A stretch of 18,247 nt of DNA. Origin: Verrucomicrobiaceae bacterium UBA7681 (GTDB lineage Bacteria; Verrucomicrobiota; Verrucomicrobiia; Verrucomicrobiales; Verrucomicrobiaceae). The DNA is taken from the NCBI GenBank assembly GCA_002482965.1, contig DLGZ01000050.1, positions 160,431 to 178,677 on the forward strand. The letters are read 5' to 3'. The notes beneath the pieces are model-generated. The model saw nothing but the letters and a program-made list of their open reading frames with translations. It ran no database searches and was not told the origin of the DNA. Below are positions 1 through 7,822 of this stretch, piece after piece. The position numbers and the translations under genes were made by a program. How positions within the stretch are numbered: position 1 is the first letter of the stretch; the number at the start of each line of letters is the position of its first letter.

Positions 1-245
1 AGCAGCGCACGCTCGTTGCTGACGTTGAACTTCGCGGCCTCCGCAAACAACGGAGTACTGCTCCACGTGCGGCCTTCATCCGCACTGCGCAGAGCGTTCT
101 TCGCATCGATGCACAGCACGCCACCCTCCGCCGTGGTGACAAACGGCCCCTGATGCGTGAAGGGCAGCGCCGTCGCCTTGGGATGCAGCGTGGGTGAGTC
201 AGCAGCGAAGGCGCTGGCACTGAGGAGCAGCAGGAAGAGTCTCAT
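1..245 (-). CDS. Sialidase-like (BNR/Asp-box) secreted protein, partial at left edge
   Basis: Only the first 81 codons are in the window; the gene runs off the left edge. Translation begins at 245 with a short hydrophobic signal peptide (MRLFLLLLSASAFAA, probably cut before DSP). After about 45 residues it reads SADEGRTWSS, an exact Asp-box (S-x-D-x-G-x-T-W), the hallmark of blades in sialidase/BNR beta-propellers. An exported exo-sialidase-like or propeller-type glycan-binding protein is therefore likely, but the catalytic arginines and aspartate would lie outside the window, so enzymatic activity cannot be claimed. It lies 60 bp downstream of the PhoD-like phosphatase on the same strand and may be the last visible member of that run. 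No clear Shine-Dalgarno precedes the ATG. Confidence 0.72.
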   Translation of the reverse strand, partial: MRLFLLLLSASAFAADSPTLHPKATALPFTHQGPFVTTAEGGVLCIDAKNALRSADEGRTWSSTPLFAEAAKFNVSNERAL

Positions 246-305
246 GGTGGCTCACAACTACGCATCGAATCACCGTCCTCGTGCTTTTGGCCTTTCGCAA
301 ATCCG

Positions 306-2663
306 TCACCCAATCACATTTTCGCCGCGATTCTCCTGCTGCTGGAGCGTCACGGGCCAGCCGGGGAACTGATTCGTGGGCTTGCCGTCGGTGGCGTCGA
401 TGAGGAAGCGGAAGGACTCGATGAAGTAGGTCTTCTTCACCGTGTCGAAGGTGATGAAGCCAAAGCCGCTGCCCTTCTCGTGCGCCTTGTCATAGCGGTT
501 CGCCGCCTTGCCGACCTCCGGATTGCCCACGGCATACACATAGGCCTTGTTGCCCAGCCCGTCGATGAATTCGCCCGTGTTGGCCTGCCCGTGCTTGGGG
601 CGGTTCTCGTGCGGCATCTTCATCTCATCCGGCCGCCACCAGCGCGGATAACCGGCGGAAATGGCAGGCGTGCAGAAGGACCAGTTGCTGTCGCGCTGCT
701 TTTCCACACCGTATTGCGTCAGCGTGGTGAGATGCTGGTCGCCATTGATGTGCAGCGCCATGGAGGGGCGCATGATCTCCACCGCACGATCGCGCGGCGT
801 CTGCGGCCAGCCGCCGGAATCGAGATCAGCCTTCAGATAACCATCCGGACCGCCATGATGTGTTGCCACATTGGCAAACACCGTCTGGCTGAGCATGGCC
901 TTCAGCGTGTGCCCGCGCCAGTCCTGCGCCCACTTTTTGAGAAACTCCTCCTGGCGCTCGCCCAGCAGCACCAGACCCGGTTTGTCGAGCTTCGACGTGT
1001 CAAAATCCTGATCAGGCACGTGGTCAGCGCGGCCGCTGCCCGTATCCACATGCTCCGGCCCGCTCTTCCACTGCCGGTCGGCGATGATCGCAAAGCTCAC
1101 GCCGCCGTACAGCATGTCGCCATAATAAACGCTGATGTCCTGCAGCACCAGCTTGGGATCATACGCATCGGGATGATGCGCCACGTTGGTCCGGTGTACC
1201 ACATTGACCATCTTCGCCGGTTCGATGTAGCCACCCTTGGAGGATGCGCCCGAATCGCCCACCTCCATCTTCTTGCCGCCCTCGCCCCAGATGTTGCCCT
1301 GAAACACATCGTGATCGTCCGGCAGGCACAGCGTGGGCGCATTGCGCATCACCTCGCGGAAGGCCCAGCCGTGCTGGTAAAACTTGCGCAGGTAGTTCAG
1401 GATCGCAGGCGCAGCAGGTTCACGGATGATGCCGAAGCCGCCATGGTTTTCGTAAATCTGGTCACCGGAGAAGAAGACGAGATCAGGATCGAGCTTCAGC
1501 AAATTCTCCGCCACAGGCGCATACGGAAAACCATAGTCGTTCTGGCAGGTCAGCGCCGCCATGCGCAGCGGGCGGCCCTCAGGGTTCGCCTTGATCGTGC
1601 CGGTCCACTCATGCGGCGTCTCGCTGCCGTCGGTGTGCTTCTCGCGGTACACCATTTTGTAGGGCGTGGCCTGTTTCGCATCCCACTTCGGAATGCGGAA
1701 CGTCGCCACCCACGCATCCGGATCCAGCTTCGCCTCGCCGAGAGATTTCCACCCGCTGTCCTTCTGCACCAGCAGTTCGACCACCTGGCTGTCCTTTGCA
1801 CCCATCGGGCCCGTGAGCGCGCTGAGCTTCATCACAAAGCCGTCGTCCGTGCGCGAATCGCTCAGCGAGTACATTGACCACAGCAGCGGCCCAAATTGAT
1901 GCTCCGGTGTCACGGTGAAAGCAGCGCCGTCCATCGTCCAGTTTTGAAAACGGTAGCGTCCTGCGCCTCCAGCACCCGCCTTGGCCTTGTTCTGATTCTT
2001 CTTCGCTCCCCCCGCCGCACCTGCGGCGAAGTTGTTGGCGATGGAGACATTGCCGAGAATCGCCTCCGTCTCGAACGCCTGCGTGATCGTTCCCAGTACT
2101 GCGCCGGAGTCCACATCATTCGCCGTGAGCGTCAGCACATTCTGACCGCCCACAGGCTTGCCTTCGAGCGTCAAACGCACCTGTTTCAAAACACTGCCGT
2201 CTTTGAGCGGCGCAGTTTTCGGCCCGAGCACGAGTTGATCGCCCTGCCAGCCGGTGTTGATGCCCTTCTGCACAAAGCAGTTGCTGCGGTGCTCGTTGAT
2301 CTCGCTGCGAATGCCGATGCGGAAGCCCGCGCCGCCGTCGGACTTGCCGATCTCCAGTCGTGTCAGAGTCACGCTCATGGTGAACGCACCGCTTTGCGTC
2401 AGTTGATGCGTCAGCGAATGAACGCTGCGGCCGCCGCCCATGTTCAGGCACTCCGCGCCGCCTTCGCTCACGCGCCAGTCTTCCATCGGATTCGCCCAGA
2501 ACTCGCCGCCCAAAAACACGCGTTCCTGCGTTTTGTCCCACCCATCGTTTTTGATGCCCACCCTTGCTGGCGCGGCATTCGCGCTGTCACGGGCACCGAG
2601 GCCCATGAGAGTGCCTGCCGTCATCAGCTTAATTCCTGTGCGTCGAGAGATGTTACGTTTCAT
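306..2663 (-). CDS. Tat-exported PhoD-like metallophosphatase with N-terminal beta-sandwich region
   Basis: A 785-residue exported phosphodiesterase/alkaline phosphatase of the PhoD type. The N-terminus carries a twin-arginine signal (SRRTGIKLM, then a hydrophobic stretch ending ANAA), consistent with export of a folded metalloenzyme. The C-terminal half holds the PhoD core: a TCQND strand around residue 373, the metal-binding SGDQIYE (Asp about 401), PDDHDV (about 448-453) and HINGDQH (about 639-645). PhoD enzymes bind Fe/Ca and cleave phosphate mono- or diesters. Residues about 45-260 precede the core and look like a LamG/concanavalin-type beta-sandwich interrupted by a Gly/Ala/Lys-rich linker (about residues 213-235), so the protein is longer than the usual 450-600 residues. 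The natural substrate is unknown. Upstream is the DUF6714-like gene, 52 bp away on the same strand. The ATG at 2663 is fixed by the Tat signal. Confidence 0.85.
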   Translation of the reverse strand: MKRNISRRTGIKLMTAGTLMGLGARDSANAAPARVGIKNDGWDKTQERVFLGGEFWANPMEDWRVSEGGAECLNMGGGRSVHSLTHQLTQSGAFTMSVTLTRLEIGKSDGGAGFRIGIRSEINEHRSNCFVQKGINTGWQGDQLVLGPKTAPLKDGSVLKQVRLTLEGKPVGGQNVLTLTANDVDSGAVLGTITQAFETEAILGNVSIANNFAAGAAGGAKKNQNKAKAGAGGAGRYRFQNWTMDGAAFTVTPEHQFGPLLWSMYSLSDSRTDDGFVMKLSALTGPMGAKDSQVVELLVQKDSGWKSLGEAKLDPDAWVATFRIPKWDAKQATPYKMVYREKHTDGSETPHEWTGTIKANPEGRPLRMAALTCQNDYGFPYAPVAENLLKLDPDLVFFSGDQIYENHGGFGIIREPAAPAILNYLRKFYQHGWAFREVMRNAPTLCLPDDHDVFQGNIWGEGGKKMEVGDSGASSKGGYIEPAKMVNVVHRTNVAHHPDAYDPKLVLQDISVYYGDMLYGGVSFAIIADRQWKSGPEHVDTGSGRADHVPDQDFDTSKLDKPGLVLLGERQEEFLKKWAQDWRGHTLKAMLSQTVFANVATHHGGPDGYLKADLDSGGWPQTPRDRAVEIMRPSMALHINGDQHLTTLTQYGVEKQRDSNWSFCTPAISAGYPRWWRPDEMKMPHENRPKHGQANTGEFIDGLGNKAYVYAVGNPEVGKAANRYDKAHEKGSGFGFITFDTVKKTYFIESFRFLIDATDGKPTNQFPGWPVTLQQQENRGENVIG

Positions 2664-2715
2664 GAAACCGATGCAACGTCAGCGATGGGTCGCGCCCATC
2701 ATCGAATTTCGGCTT

Positions 2716-3276
2716 TTATAAAGGTGGACAGACCCAGTAATGATCGAGCGCGTGCTGAATGTGAGGGTGATCGAATTCCTCGCCGGGGTCGCTCAAGAGA
2801 AAGAGCAGGAAGCTCCGCACACTCAGCCGCTGCTCAGGTGAAAGGAGATCGAATTTGGTTTGATCGACTACAGCAGCATGGGTCAGATGAAAGGTCATGC
2901 CCATGCGATCGCCGCCCTGCAGATACAAAATGAGAAATGCAGGCAGGTGAAACCGCATTCCTTCCGCATCGAAGAAGCTCAGACTGCTGTGACAGCTGTT
3001 AAGCTTTTCGGCGCTGATGCGCCTCCAGTCGTCTTTTTCATCCTTTTCTCGATAGGCAGCACAGGTCACCTCATCTGCATAATCATCCAGACCCTGGGCC
3101 TGAAACAGGCCGACACCTGATCCGAGCGTCACTCCATGAAAGGCTGCTTCAATGAGCGCGCATAGTTTCAGCGCCTCTTTGCCACGTTCCATCTGCTGCA
3201 CCGTAAGCCTGATCGTTTCGGCTTCATAGCCGCGCGTCTTCATTTCTGCGATCTCCTCAGCCGTCGGGTAGTTCAT
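2716..3276 (-). CDS. DUF6714-like small cytoplasmic protein
   Basis: A 186-residue protein with no signal peptide or membrane segment. It shows the pattern I associate with the DUF6714 family: a helical start, an AAFHGVTLG segment near residue 45, and a conserved block FFDAEGMRFHLPAFLI around residues 100-115 in which an acidic loop precedes F-H-L-P-A. Further on come a LSPEQR motif and a short C-terminal tail. The biochemical function of the family is not known, and nothing in the sequence identifies a catalytic site. Related proteins are common as stand-alone genes in Planctomycetota and Verrucomicrobiota. It sits between two exported hydrolases, 57 bp after the CehA/McbA-like gene and 52 bp before the PhoD-like gene, so co-transcription is plausible but a functional link is not shown. 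The gene ends with TAA. The family name is from memory of the motif and was not searched. Confidence 0.7.
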   Translation of the reverse strand: MNYPTAEEIAEMKTRGYEAETIRLTVQQMERGKEALKLCALIEAAFHGVTLGSGVGLFQAQGLDDYADEVTCAAYREKDEKDDWRRISAEKLNSCHSSLSFFDAEGMRFHLPAFLILYLQGGDRMGMTFHLTHAAVVDQTKFDLLSPEQRLSVRSFLLFLLSDPGEEFDHPHIQHALDHYWVCPPL

Positions 3277-3333
3277 CAGCCTGAAGCAACGTCGGCGAAA
3301 GTCTGAGCCATCACCAAATTCGCACTTTTTGCC

Positions 3334-5775
3334 TCAACTGTCTGCCGGTGCCTCAGTGGCGATGCGGCGGTACATTTCTTTGGCAGCCTCATAGGCACGC
3401 CTGGCATCCTCACGCTCCGCCGGAGCGATGTTCTTCTCCCGCACGCGCCAGAGCTGCTCGATGCAGGCGAGGCACCATTGGGCGCTGCGACGTGAGGCAC
3501 GGATGGGCCGCTCAGCGACGATGACGTTCACCGGGTTCGTGTGCATCTGCGGAAACTGCCGCACCGCCACCCAGCTGCTGCGTGGGATGTCGGCGCTGAA
3601 GGTGATCTCGTGCACCTGATCATCCGCAGGCACCTCGCGCATGCCCACGGGCAGACCATTCACAATGAGCTCCACCTTGCGTTTGCCGCCGGCATACGGC
3701 TGCGCTGCGGTGACATCATGATAGTTCACCGTGTCACCGGTCAGACGTGCACCGGCAACGGGCATCGCTCCGCCATAGGCGATCTCCAGCGGTGTCTCAG
3801 AACTGAACGCGGCCTTCACGCGCACCTCGACACGACCCGGCTGCGCGAGGAGTATCTCGCCGCCGGATGATTGGCCTGCGACGGTGAAGTCGAGCGCATG
3901 CGCGTAGCCATCGCTCACATAGCTGCGCCCCTGCGCGAGTCCCTGGCACCATTGGGTGAAATCAAGGCGCGCCACCTTGCCCAGCTTCACATACGTGCGC
4001 CCCTGGCCCACGCGTGTGCCGCTCATGCAGGGGAAATCAGTTTCGCCTGCCGCCTTGAGCGGAAAGCCACAGTTCATGAGGTGATACCAAACGTTCCACT
4101 CGAGCAGCCTCGCGGTGTCCATCGCACTGATAAAATCACACACGCCATGCGCGGTAGTGACGAAAACCTCATGCCCGCCCGCATCGGGAATCGCGACGTT
4201 TGGCAGCAGATCCAGCACGCGCTCATGACTGCTGACGAGCTCGGCCTCATTGAGTCCGCCATCGTGGTCGGCATCGATCTTATCAAACGGCTCCGGTAGC
4301 AGCTTATCCTGCACTTCGGCAGCCGTGAGCCGCGCATCCTTGCTGACATCATACGCATCGAGCATTCGCTTTGCCGCCGTGGCGGAGTTCACCTGCATGC
4401 CGCTGCCGGAGTGCGGATAGCCCGTGAAGCCGCCCTGCTCCTTCGTCCAGCGCAGCGCGGGCAGGGTCCAGGTGGGCCAGCCTTTGATGCCCTCTGCGCC
4501 GGGATACACCAGCTCCCGCAGGTTCAGCAGGCATACGTGGCCGAGCGCCGCAGAGCCGAAGCCGCTCACCTCCATGTCGTATTTCATCTGCGTCAGTGGC
4601 TCACTGAGGAGATCGACCTGCGGGCCGAAGAACTGACGCTGATAGTTGAATCCATAGCCCCAGGCCAGCACGCAGCCGACGTTCAATCCCTCGCCCTTCA
4701 CCTGCTGAAACATGTGCTCTGGCCGCATGCCTTCAGATGGTGCGGTGTAGTGCGCGCAGCCAGCGGCGTGGATGTGATGATCGCCGCTGTAATACCCAAA
4801 GTCCGCCGCATGGATCCAGCGTTCGAGTTTCACGGGCAGCGTGGTCTCCTTCGCCGCAGGAATCGTCACCTTCGTCTTCACCGTGCGGTATTCCGGTCCG
4901 CGTGAGGCCTCCATCGTAAACTCTCCCGACGGCAGCAGCACGGTGCCGCCGTTCGGGCGGTACAGGTGTTTTTGGAAGAAGAAATCAGGTGCCAGACGGC
5001 GTGCCTGCGGCGGAAAGACATGGCCTTGAGCATCGGTGAACGTCAGCCTCGCCGTCGTGGGTGTGCCGTCGAAATCCTTCACATCGAGTTTCACCGTCAC
5101 CGCAGGCCGCACATCGAACAACACCGGTACCTCGGCGCGAAAACCCAGATCCTGCGTCCCCTGGCCGATGTCGAAAACCAGCGTGGCCTCGCGTTTGCCC
5201 GCTTCGCTCGAATAGATGAGTGCGATGGCGTATTCGACATCGAGTCCGCTGAGATTCGCGGTCATCGGCGGTGCATCGAACAGGCTGATCTCCAGGAAGC
5301 GGTTGGCGCCTTGCGTGTTCTCGTTCTCCCGCAGATGCGTCTGCCGCTCACGCTCCATGGTGCCCTTGGCCACGCCAGCGTAGGAGGGCCCGGCCTGCGG
5401 GCTGCTGATTTGTAGGCGCGCCACGCTCGTAGCGTGGTTGATCACTTTGATCAACACCGGCGTGTAGCCTCCCTGCTGCACCTGCGCGGCCGCCGGTCCA
5501 CGCTGCGCCTTCACCCGTGACTCGGGGCTGATGTCCACCACGCACAGCGCTTGTGGATCGAGCACTGACTGCACTCCCGCTCCATCACGCTTCGCAATTG
5601 CAGCGTTCAGCTTCGTTCGCACATCCTCCGCCAGTGGTACACCGAGAAAATCCAGCGCCTGCACGACTCGCCGCACATTCGCCGCCAGCGGCTGACCCTC
5701 GACCTCGATCACCGGCAGCGGTTCTGCGTAGGCTGCGAGGGAGAGCGTCGCGAAAAGGGCGCAGAGTTTGTTCAT
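3334..5775 (-). CDS. Secreted CehA/McbA-family-like metallohydrolase with EF-hand pair
   Basis: An 813-residue exported protein. I start it at 5775 because MNKLCALFATLSLAAYA is a good signal peptide; an in-frame ATG 24 bp upstream adds only a charged extension. Residues about 20-310 are beta-rich repeats of unknown role. At about 331-336 comes GDHHIH, the metal-binding start of a PHP-type hydrolase as in CehA/McbA carbaryl-hydrolase relatives, followed by further His-rich segments (GYPHSGSG, TTAHG). Two calcium-binding EF-hand-type loops are inserted at about 476-487 (D-V-S-K-D-A-R-L-T-A-A-E) and 501-512 (D-A-D-H-D-G-G-L-N-E-A-E). Members of this group hydrolyse diverse ester or carbamate bonds, and many are uncharacterised, so the substrate here is unknown. 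The gene lies 34 bp downstream of an exported alpha/beta hydrolase and is probably co-transcribed with it. Confidence 0.75.
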   Translation of the reverse strand: MNKLCALFATLSLAAYAEPLPVIEVEGQPLAANVRRVVQALDFLGVPLAEDVRTKLNAAIAKRDGAGVQSVLDPQALCVVDISPESRVKAQRGPAAAQVQQGGYTPVLIKVINHATSVARLQISSPQAGPSYAGVAKGTMERERQTHLRENENTQGANRFLEISLFDAPPMTANLSGLDVEYAIALIYSSEAGKREATLVFDIGQGTQDLGFRAEVPVLFDVRPAVTVKLDVKDFDGTPTTARLTFTDAQGHVFPPQARRLAPDFFFQKHLYRPNGGTVLLPSGEFTMEASRGPEYRTVKTKVTIPAAKETTLPVKLERWIHAADFGYYSGDHHIHAAGCAHYTAPSEGMRPEHMFQQVKGEGLNVGCVLAWGYGFNYQRQFFGPQVDLLSEPLTQMKYDMEVSGFGSAALGHVCLLNLRELVYPGAEGIKGWPTWTLPALRWTKEQGGFTGYPHSGSGMQVNSATAAKRMLDAYDVSKDARLTAAEVQDKLLPEPFDKIDADHDGGLNEAELVSSHERVLDLLPNVAIPDAGGHEVFVTTAHGVCDFISAMDTARLLEWNVWYHLMNCGFPLKAAGETDFPCMSGTRVGQGRTYVKLGKVARLDFTQWCQGLAQGRSYVSDGYAHALDFTVAGQSSGGEILLAQPGRVEVRVKAAFSSETPLEIAYGGAMPVAGARLTGDTVNYHDVTAAQPYAGGKRKVELIVNGLPVGMREVPADDQVHEITFSADIPRSSWVAVRQFPQMHTNPVNVIVAERPIRASRRSAQWCLACIEQLWRVREKNIAPAEREDARRAYEAAKEMYRRIATEAPADS

Positions 5776-5809
5776 GACGTCTATACGCCGCAAACGCACA
5801 CATCTTGGA

Positions 5810-7057
5810 TCACGGGCTGAACTCCACCACCGTGCTCACCATCGCATCGCGTTCATTGCTGACAGTGATGAACCAGGTGTTGGCACCGGCAGGCGGTTTG
5901 GGCGCTGTGATGGTGTTGTCCTTGATCGTGGCGGGAACAGATTTCCACTCGCGTTTGGAACGCAGCCCGGTGTCGGTGGTGTAGTTGAGCTCGGCTTTCT
6001 TGAGCGGCACTTTGCTCTCGCATGCGACGGTCACATGATCACCGGACACAACAGGTGCGCCCGGGTTTGGCAAGGGATCACCTCCACGGCATTTCGAGTC
6101 GATGAAAATCCCGATCTCCTGCGGTGCCCAGCCGGGGGGATGTCCATGCGGCATCTTGATCTGGATGCGAATGTGCTTCTCGCCGGGGACAGCGTTGTAG
6201 CTCTTCATGTAGCTGTCGAGCACGTAGTGGACGTCGTTCGTGCCATTCACGAAGAGGATGGGCACATGGCAGCGTGGCAGCAGGCTGCCGGGATCGTATT
6301 CCTTCACCCACAGCGCGCGGTGTTCGGGGTCCAGCTTGTCGATGCTGGGCTTTTGCACCGATTCGCCCTCATGCAGGAAGCCGCAGCCATAGACGGGCAC
6401 GGCGGCTTTGAAACGATCATCCAGCGAAGCGACGAGACAGGTCGTGTAGCCACCCCAGCTGATGCCGGTGACGGCGGTGTGCTCCGCATCCACCTCGGGG
6501 AAGCTGCGCAGCAGAGTATGCGCACGCATCACGCTCGCGGCGGCGTGGAAGGGCCAGTCGTCGCTCGTGTCAGGGGTGAGGATGCTGTCGAATTTTTCCG
6601 CATGACCGTGCGGAGGTCCACCATTCGGCAGGCGCGTGCGCACGCCGCGATGCCCGTTGCCAATCGCCATGCCGGTCTTGAGATCAAACTCAGGATCAGG
6701 CGGGCGCGAGCCGTTTAAATCCATCGCGATGGCCGCGTAGCCGCGCTTGGCCCACAGGTGCGCCCAGTCGGCGAACGCCGTGCCGCCACCGCCGTGAATG
6801 AGCACCACAGCGGGGAACTTGGTGCCGGGCTTCGCTTCGCCCAGCGTGATCGGTGATGCATAAAACGCGAAGACCTCCGTGTCCTTGCCCTGATACTTCT
6901 CGCCCGCATAGGTCAGCGAATGAATCGGCTGATCCTGCCGCACCCACTTCATCGCAGGCACGTTGTTTTTGAGGGCATCCAGATCCCACGGGCCGACTTT
7001 CTCGGCGTGGAGTGATGTGGCGAGACAAACAGCGGCGGTAAAAAGAGAAAACCTCAT
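5810..7057 (-). CDS. Secreted alpha/beta hydrolase (dienelactone/acetyl-xylan-esterase-like)
   Basis: A 415-residue secreted serine hydrolase. The signal peptide is MRFSLFTAAVCLATSLHA. A complete alpha/beta-hydrolase triad can be assigned: an oxyanion-side loop in VVLIHGGGGTAF, the nucleophile in GISWGG (Ser about 200), the acid in NGTNDVHY (Asp about 275) and the histidine in MPHGHPPGW (His about 304 or 306). About 90 C-terminal residues after the triad look like a separate beta-sandwich resembling that of PhoPQ-activated (PqaA-type) proteins. Sugar-acyl esterase or peptidase activity is possible; the sequence does not decide. It is the first gene of the leftward run and is followed after 34 bp by the CehA/McbA-like gene. 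Its ATG lies inside the 3' arm of a perfect 12-bp inverted repeat (7051-7085), which could control initiation. No other ATG fits the signal peptide. Confidence 0.82.
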   Translation of the reverse strand: MRFSLFTAAVCLATSLHAEKVGPWDLDALKNNVPAMKWVRQDQPIHSLTYAGEKYQGKDTEVFAFYASPITLGEAKPGTKFPAVVLIHGGGGTAFADWAHLWAKRGYAAIAMDLNGSRPPDPEFDLKTGMAIGNGHRGVRTRLPNGGPPHGHAEKFDSILTPDTSDDWPFHAAASVMRAHTLLRSFPEVDAEHTAVTGISWGGYTTCLVASLDDRFKAAVPVYGCGFLHEGESVQKPSIDKLDPEHRALWVKEYDPGSLLPRCHVPILFVNGTNDVHYVLDSYMKSYNAVPGEKHIRIQIKMPHGHPPGWAPQEIGIFIDSKCRGGDPLPNPGAPVVSGDHVTVACESKVPLKKAELNYTTDTGLRSKREWKSVPATIKDNTITAPKPPAGANTWFITVSNERDAMVSTVVEFSP

Positions 7058-7085
7058 GGCGGAAGATCAAACGCCGCCATGAGGT
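7051..7085 (-). repeat. Perfect 12-bp inverted repeat spanning the start codon of the hydrolase gene
   Basis: The arms are ACCTCATGGCGG (7051-7062) and its exact reverse complement CCGCCATGAGGT (7074-7085), separated by 11 nt. Read on the minus strand, the 3' arm contains the ATG at 7057 and is followed at once by TTTCTCTTTTTA. The transcript would thus form a GC-rich hairpin plus U-rich tail, like an intrinsic terminator, while also burying the initiator codon. It could be a start-codon-occluding structure, a second terminator behind the one at 7108-7153, or a protein operator. The repeat is seen directly; its role is inference. Confidence 0.6.
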
Positions 7086-7107
7086 CGATTCAGCATCTTT
7101 TTTCACC

Positions 7108-7153
7108 AAACAAAACCGCCGCAGCGAGCGACTCCCGGCACTCACTGCGGCGG
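7108..7153 (-). terminator. Rho-independent terminator of the YHS-globin gene
   Basis: On the minus strand a 15-bp stem is formed by 7153-7139 and 7130-7116 (nine uninterrupted GC-rich pairs, CCGCCGCAG with CTGCGGCGG, then six pairs that include two G-U wobbles). It closes an 8-nt loop and is followed by TTTTGTTT. It starts 28 bp after the stop codon of the globin gene at 7182. No T-run follows it on the plus strand, so it is one-directional. Confidence 0.85.
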
Positions 7154-7181
7154 CGTATGGCCATTGAGAGATGGACAGCTC

Positions 7182-7778
7182 TCAGTTGGCTTTCTTCGGA
7201 CGGCCAAGCACGTCGTCCTTGGTCGTGAGCGCGACGGCGACGACCTGGTCGATGAGATCCTGGCTGATCTTGAGATCTTTCAATGTGTTCACGAGGTTTT
7301 CAGCGATGGCGTTGAACTGCACTTCCGTGATGCCCATGCCTTCATGGGCTTTGCGCATGTCCTTGCCAGTCCATGGCAGCGGTCCGCCAAAGGCGGCGCT
7401 GAGGAATTCCTTCTGCTTCCGGCGCTGCTTGTCCATGCTCACGTCGTCGAAGAAGTGCTTCACGCGGTCATCGGCCAACACCTTGACGTAGAAGGCATCC
7501 ACCGCAGCCTCCATGGCGGCTTTGCCACCCAGCTTTTGGTACAGGCTGTCCTCGCGCACCTTCAGCCACTTCGTTTTGCACTCCTCTTTTTCAAAGGACC
7601 ACTTCCGGCCTTCATAGTCGGCGGTTATCGCAGGATCGACGGCCTTGCCGCTGATCGGGCAGACCGTGTTTGTTTCTGCTTCAGTGGCGACTGCGGCGGG
7701 ATCGATGGCCATGGCGGCATTGACCAGCAGTGTCATGGTGAGGCTGATGGCGGCGAGGGATGAGAGAATAAGTTTCAT
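7182..7778 (-). CDS. Exported YHS-like / group I truncated hemoglobin fusion
   Basis: A 198-residue protein starting at 7778 with a strong signal peptide (MKLILSSLAAISLTMTLLVNAAMA); upstream in-frame codons lie inside the promoter region and are excluded. Residues about 39-75 resemble a YHS metal-binding module: CPISGKAVD at 40-48 and FEKEECKTKW at 62-71. They keep one Cys at each end (Cys40, Cys67) but not the second Cys of each pair. From Leu79 it is a truncated hemoglobin: YQKLGG, B10 Tyr97 in FY, CD1 Phe109/110, AFGGP (129-133), and the proximal heme ligand His145 in KAHEGMGIT. Group I trHbs bind O2 and NO and often act as NO dioxygenases. Export would put this one in the periplasm, where its electron source is unclear. 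It is divergent from a second globin and nnrS, has an NsrR-like palindrome between its candidate promoter elements, and ends before an intrinsic terminator. Confidence 0.88.
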   Translation of the reverse strand: MKLILSSLAAISLTMTLLVNAAMAIDPAAVATEAETNTVCPISGKAVDPAITADYEGRKWSFEKEECKTKWLKVREDSLYQKLGGKAAMEAAVDAFYVKVLADDRVKHFFDDVSMDKQRRKQKEFLSAAFGGPLPWTGKDMRKAHEGMGITEVQFNAIAENLVNTLKDLKISQDLIDQVVAVALTTKDDVLGRPKKAN

Positions 7779-7794
7779 GGTTTGGTTGGGCCAT

Positions 7795-7822
7795 TTAATA
7801 AGTTGTATCGCGGATACATCAA
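7795..7822 (-). promoter_or_regulatory. Candidate sigma70-type promoter of the YHS-globin gene
   Basis: Reading the minus strand, TTGATG (7822-7817) is a good -35 match and TATTAA (7800-7795) a fair -10, with a 16-nt spacer. Transcription would begin about 10 nt before the ATG at 7778, giving a very short leader without a Shine-Dalgarno sequence. The NsrR-like palindrome lies between the two boxes, a typical repressor position. The hexamers are visible, but the promoter is not proven. Confidence 0.5.
7800..7822. promoter_or_regulatory. NsrR-like (Rrf2-type) operator, site 1
   Basis: The core TGTATC-GCG-GATACA (7804-7818) is a perfect 6-bp inverted repeat around three bases. In NsrR format it reads TTGTAT-N5-ATACAT (7803-7819), against the known NsrR pattern ATGYAT-N5-ATRCAT, with flanking A residues at both ends of the 23-bp frame. 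It lies 22 bp upstream of the YHS-globin ATG. A second copy with the same half-sites and the same spacing is at 7924-7946. The regulator itself is not in the window. Assignment to NsrR rather than another Rrf2 protein rests on motif shape and on the flanking NO-related genes. Confidence 0.6.

Noticed and set aside
480..1877. Long plus-strand open frame (465 codons) opposite the PhoD-like gene
   Set aside because: It mirrors the codon phase of the real gene, gives Arg/His/Ala-rich text without motifs, and has no signal peptide or ribosome-binding site. The same applies to the frames at 1896-2933, 3541-5415, 5768-6718 and 14928-15479.
2684..2700. Hairpin GATGGG-TCGCG-CCCATC downstream of the DUF6714-like gene
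   Set aside because: Only a 6-bp stem and no T-run on either strand, so not supported as an intrinsic terminator.
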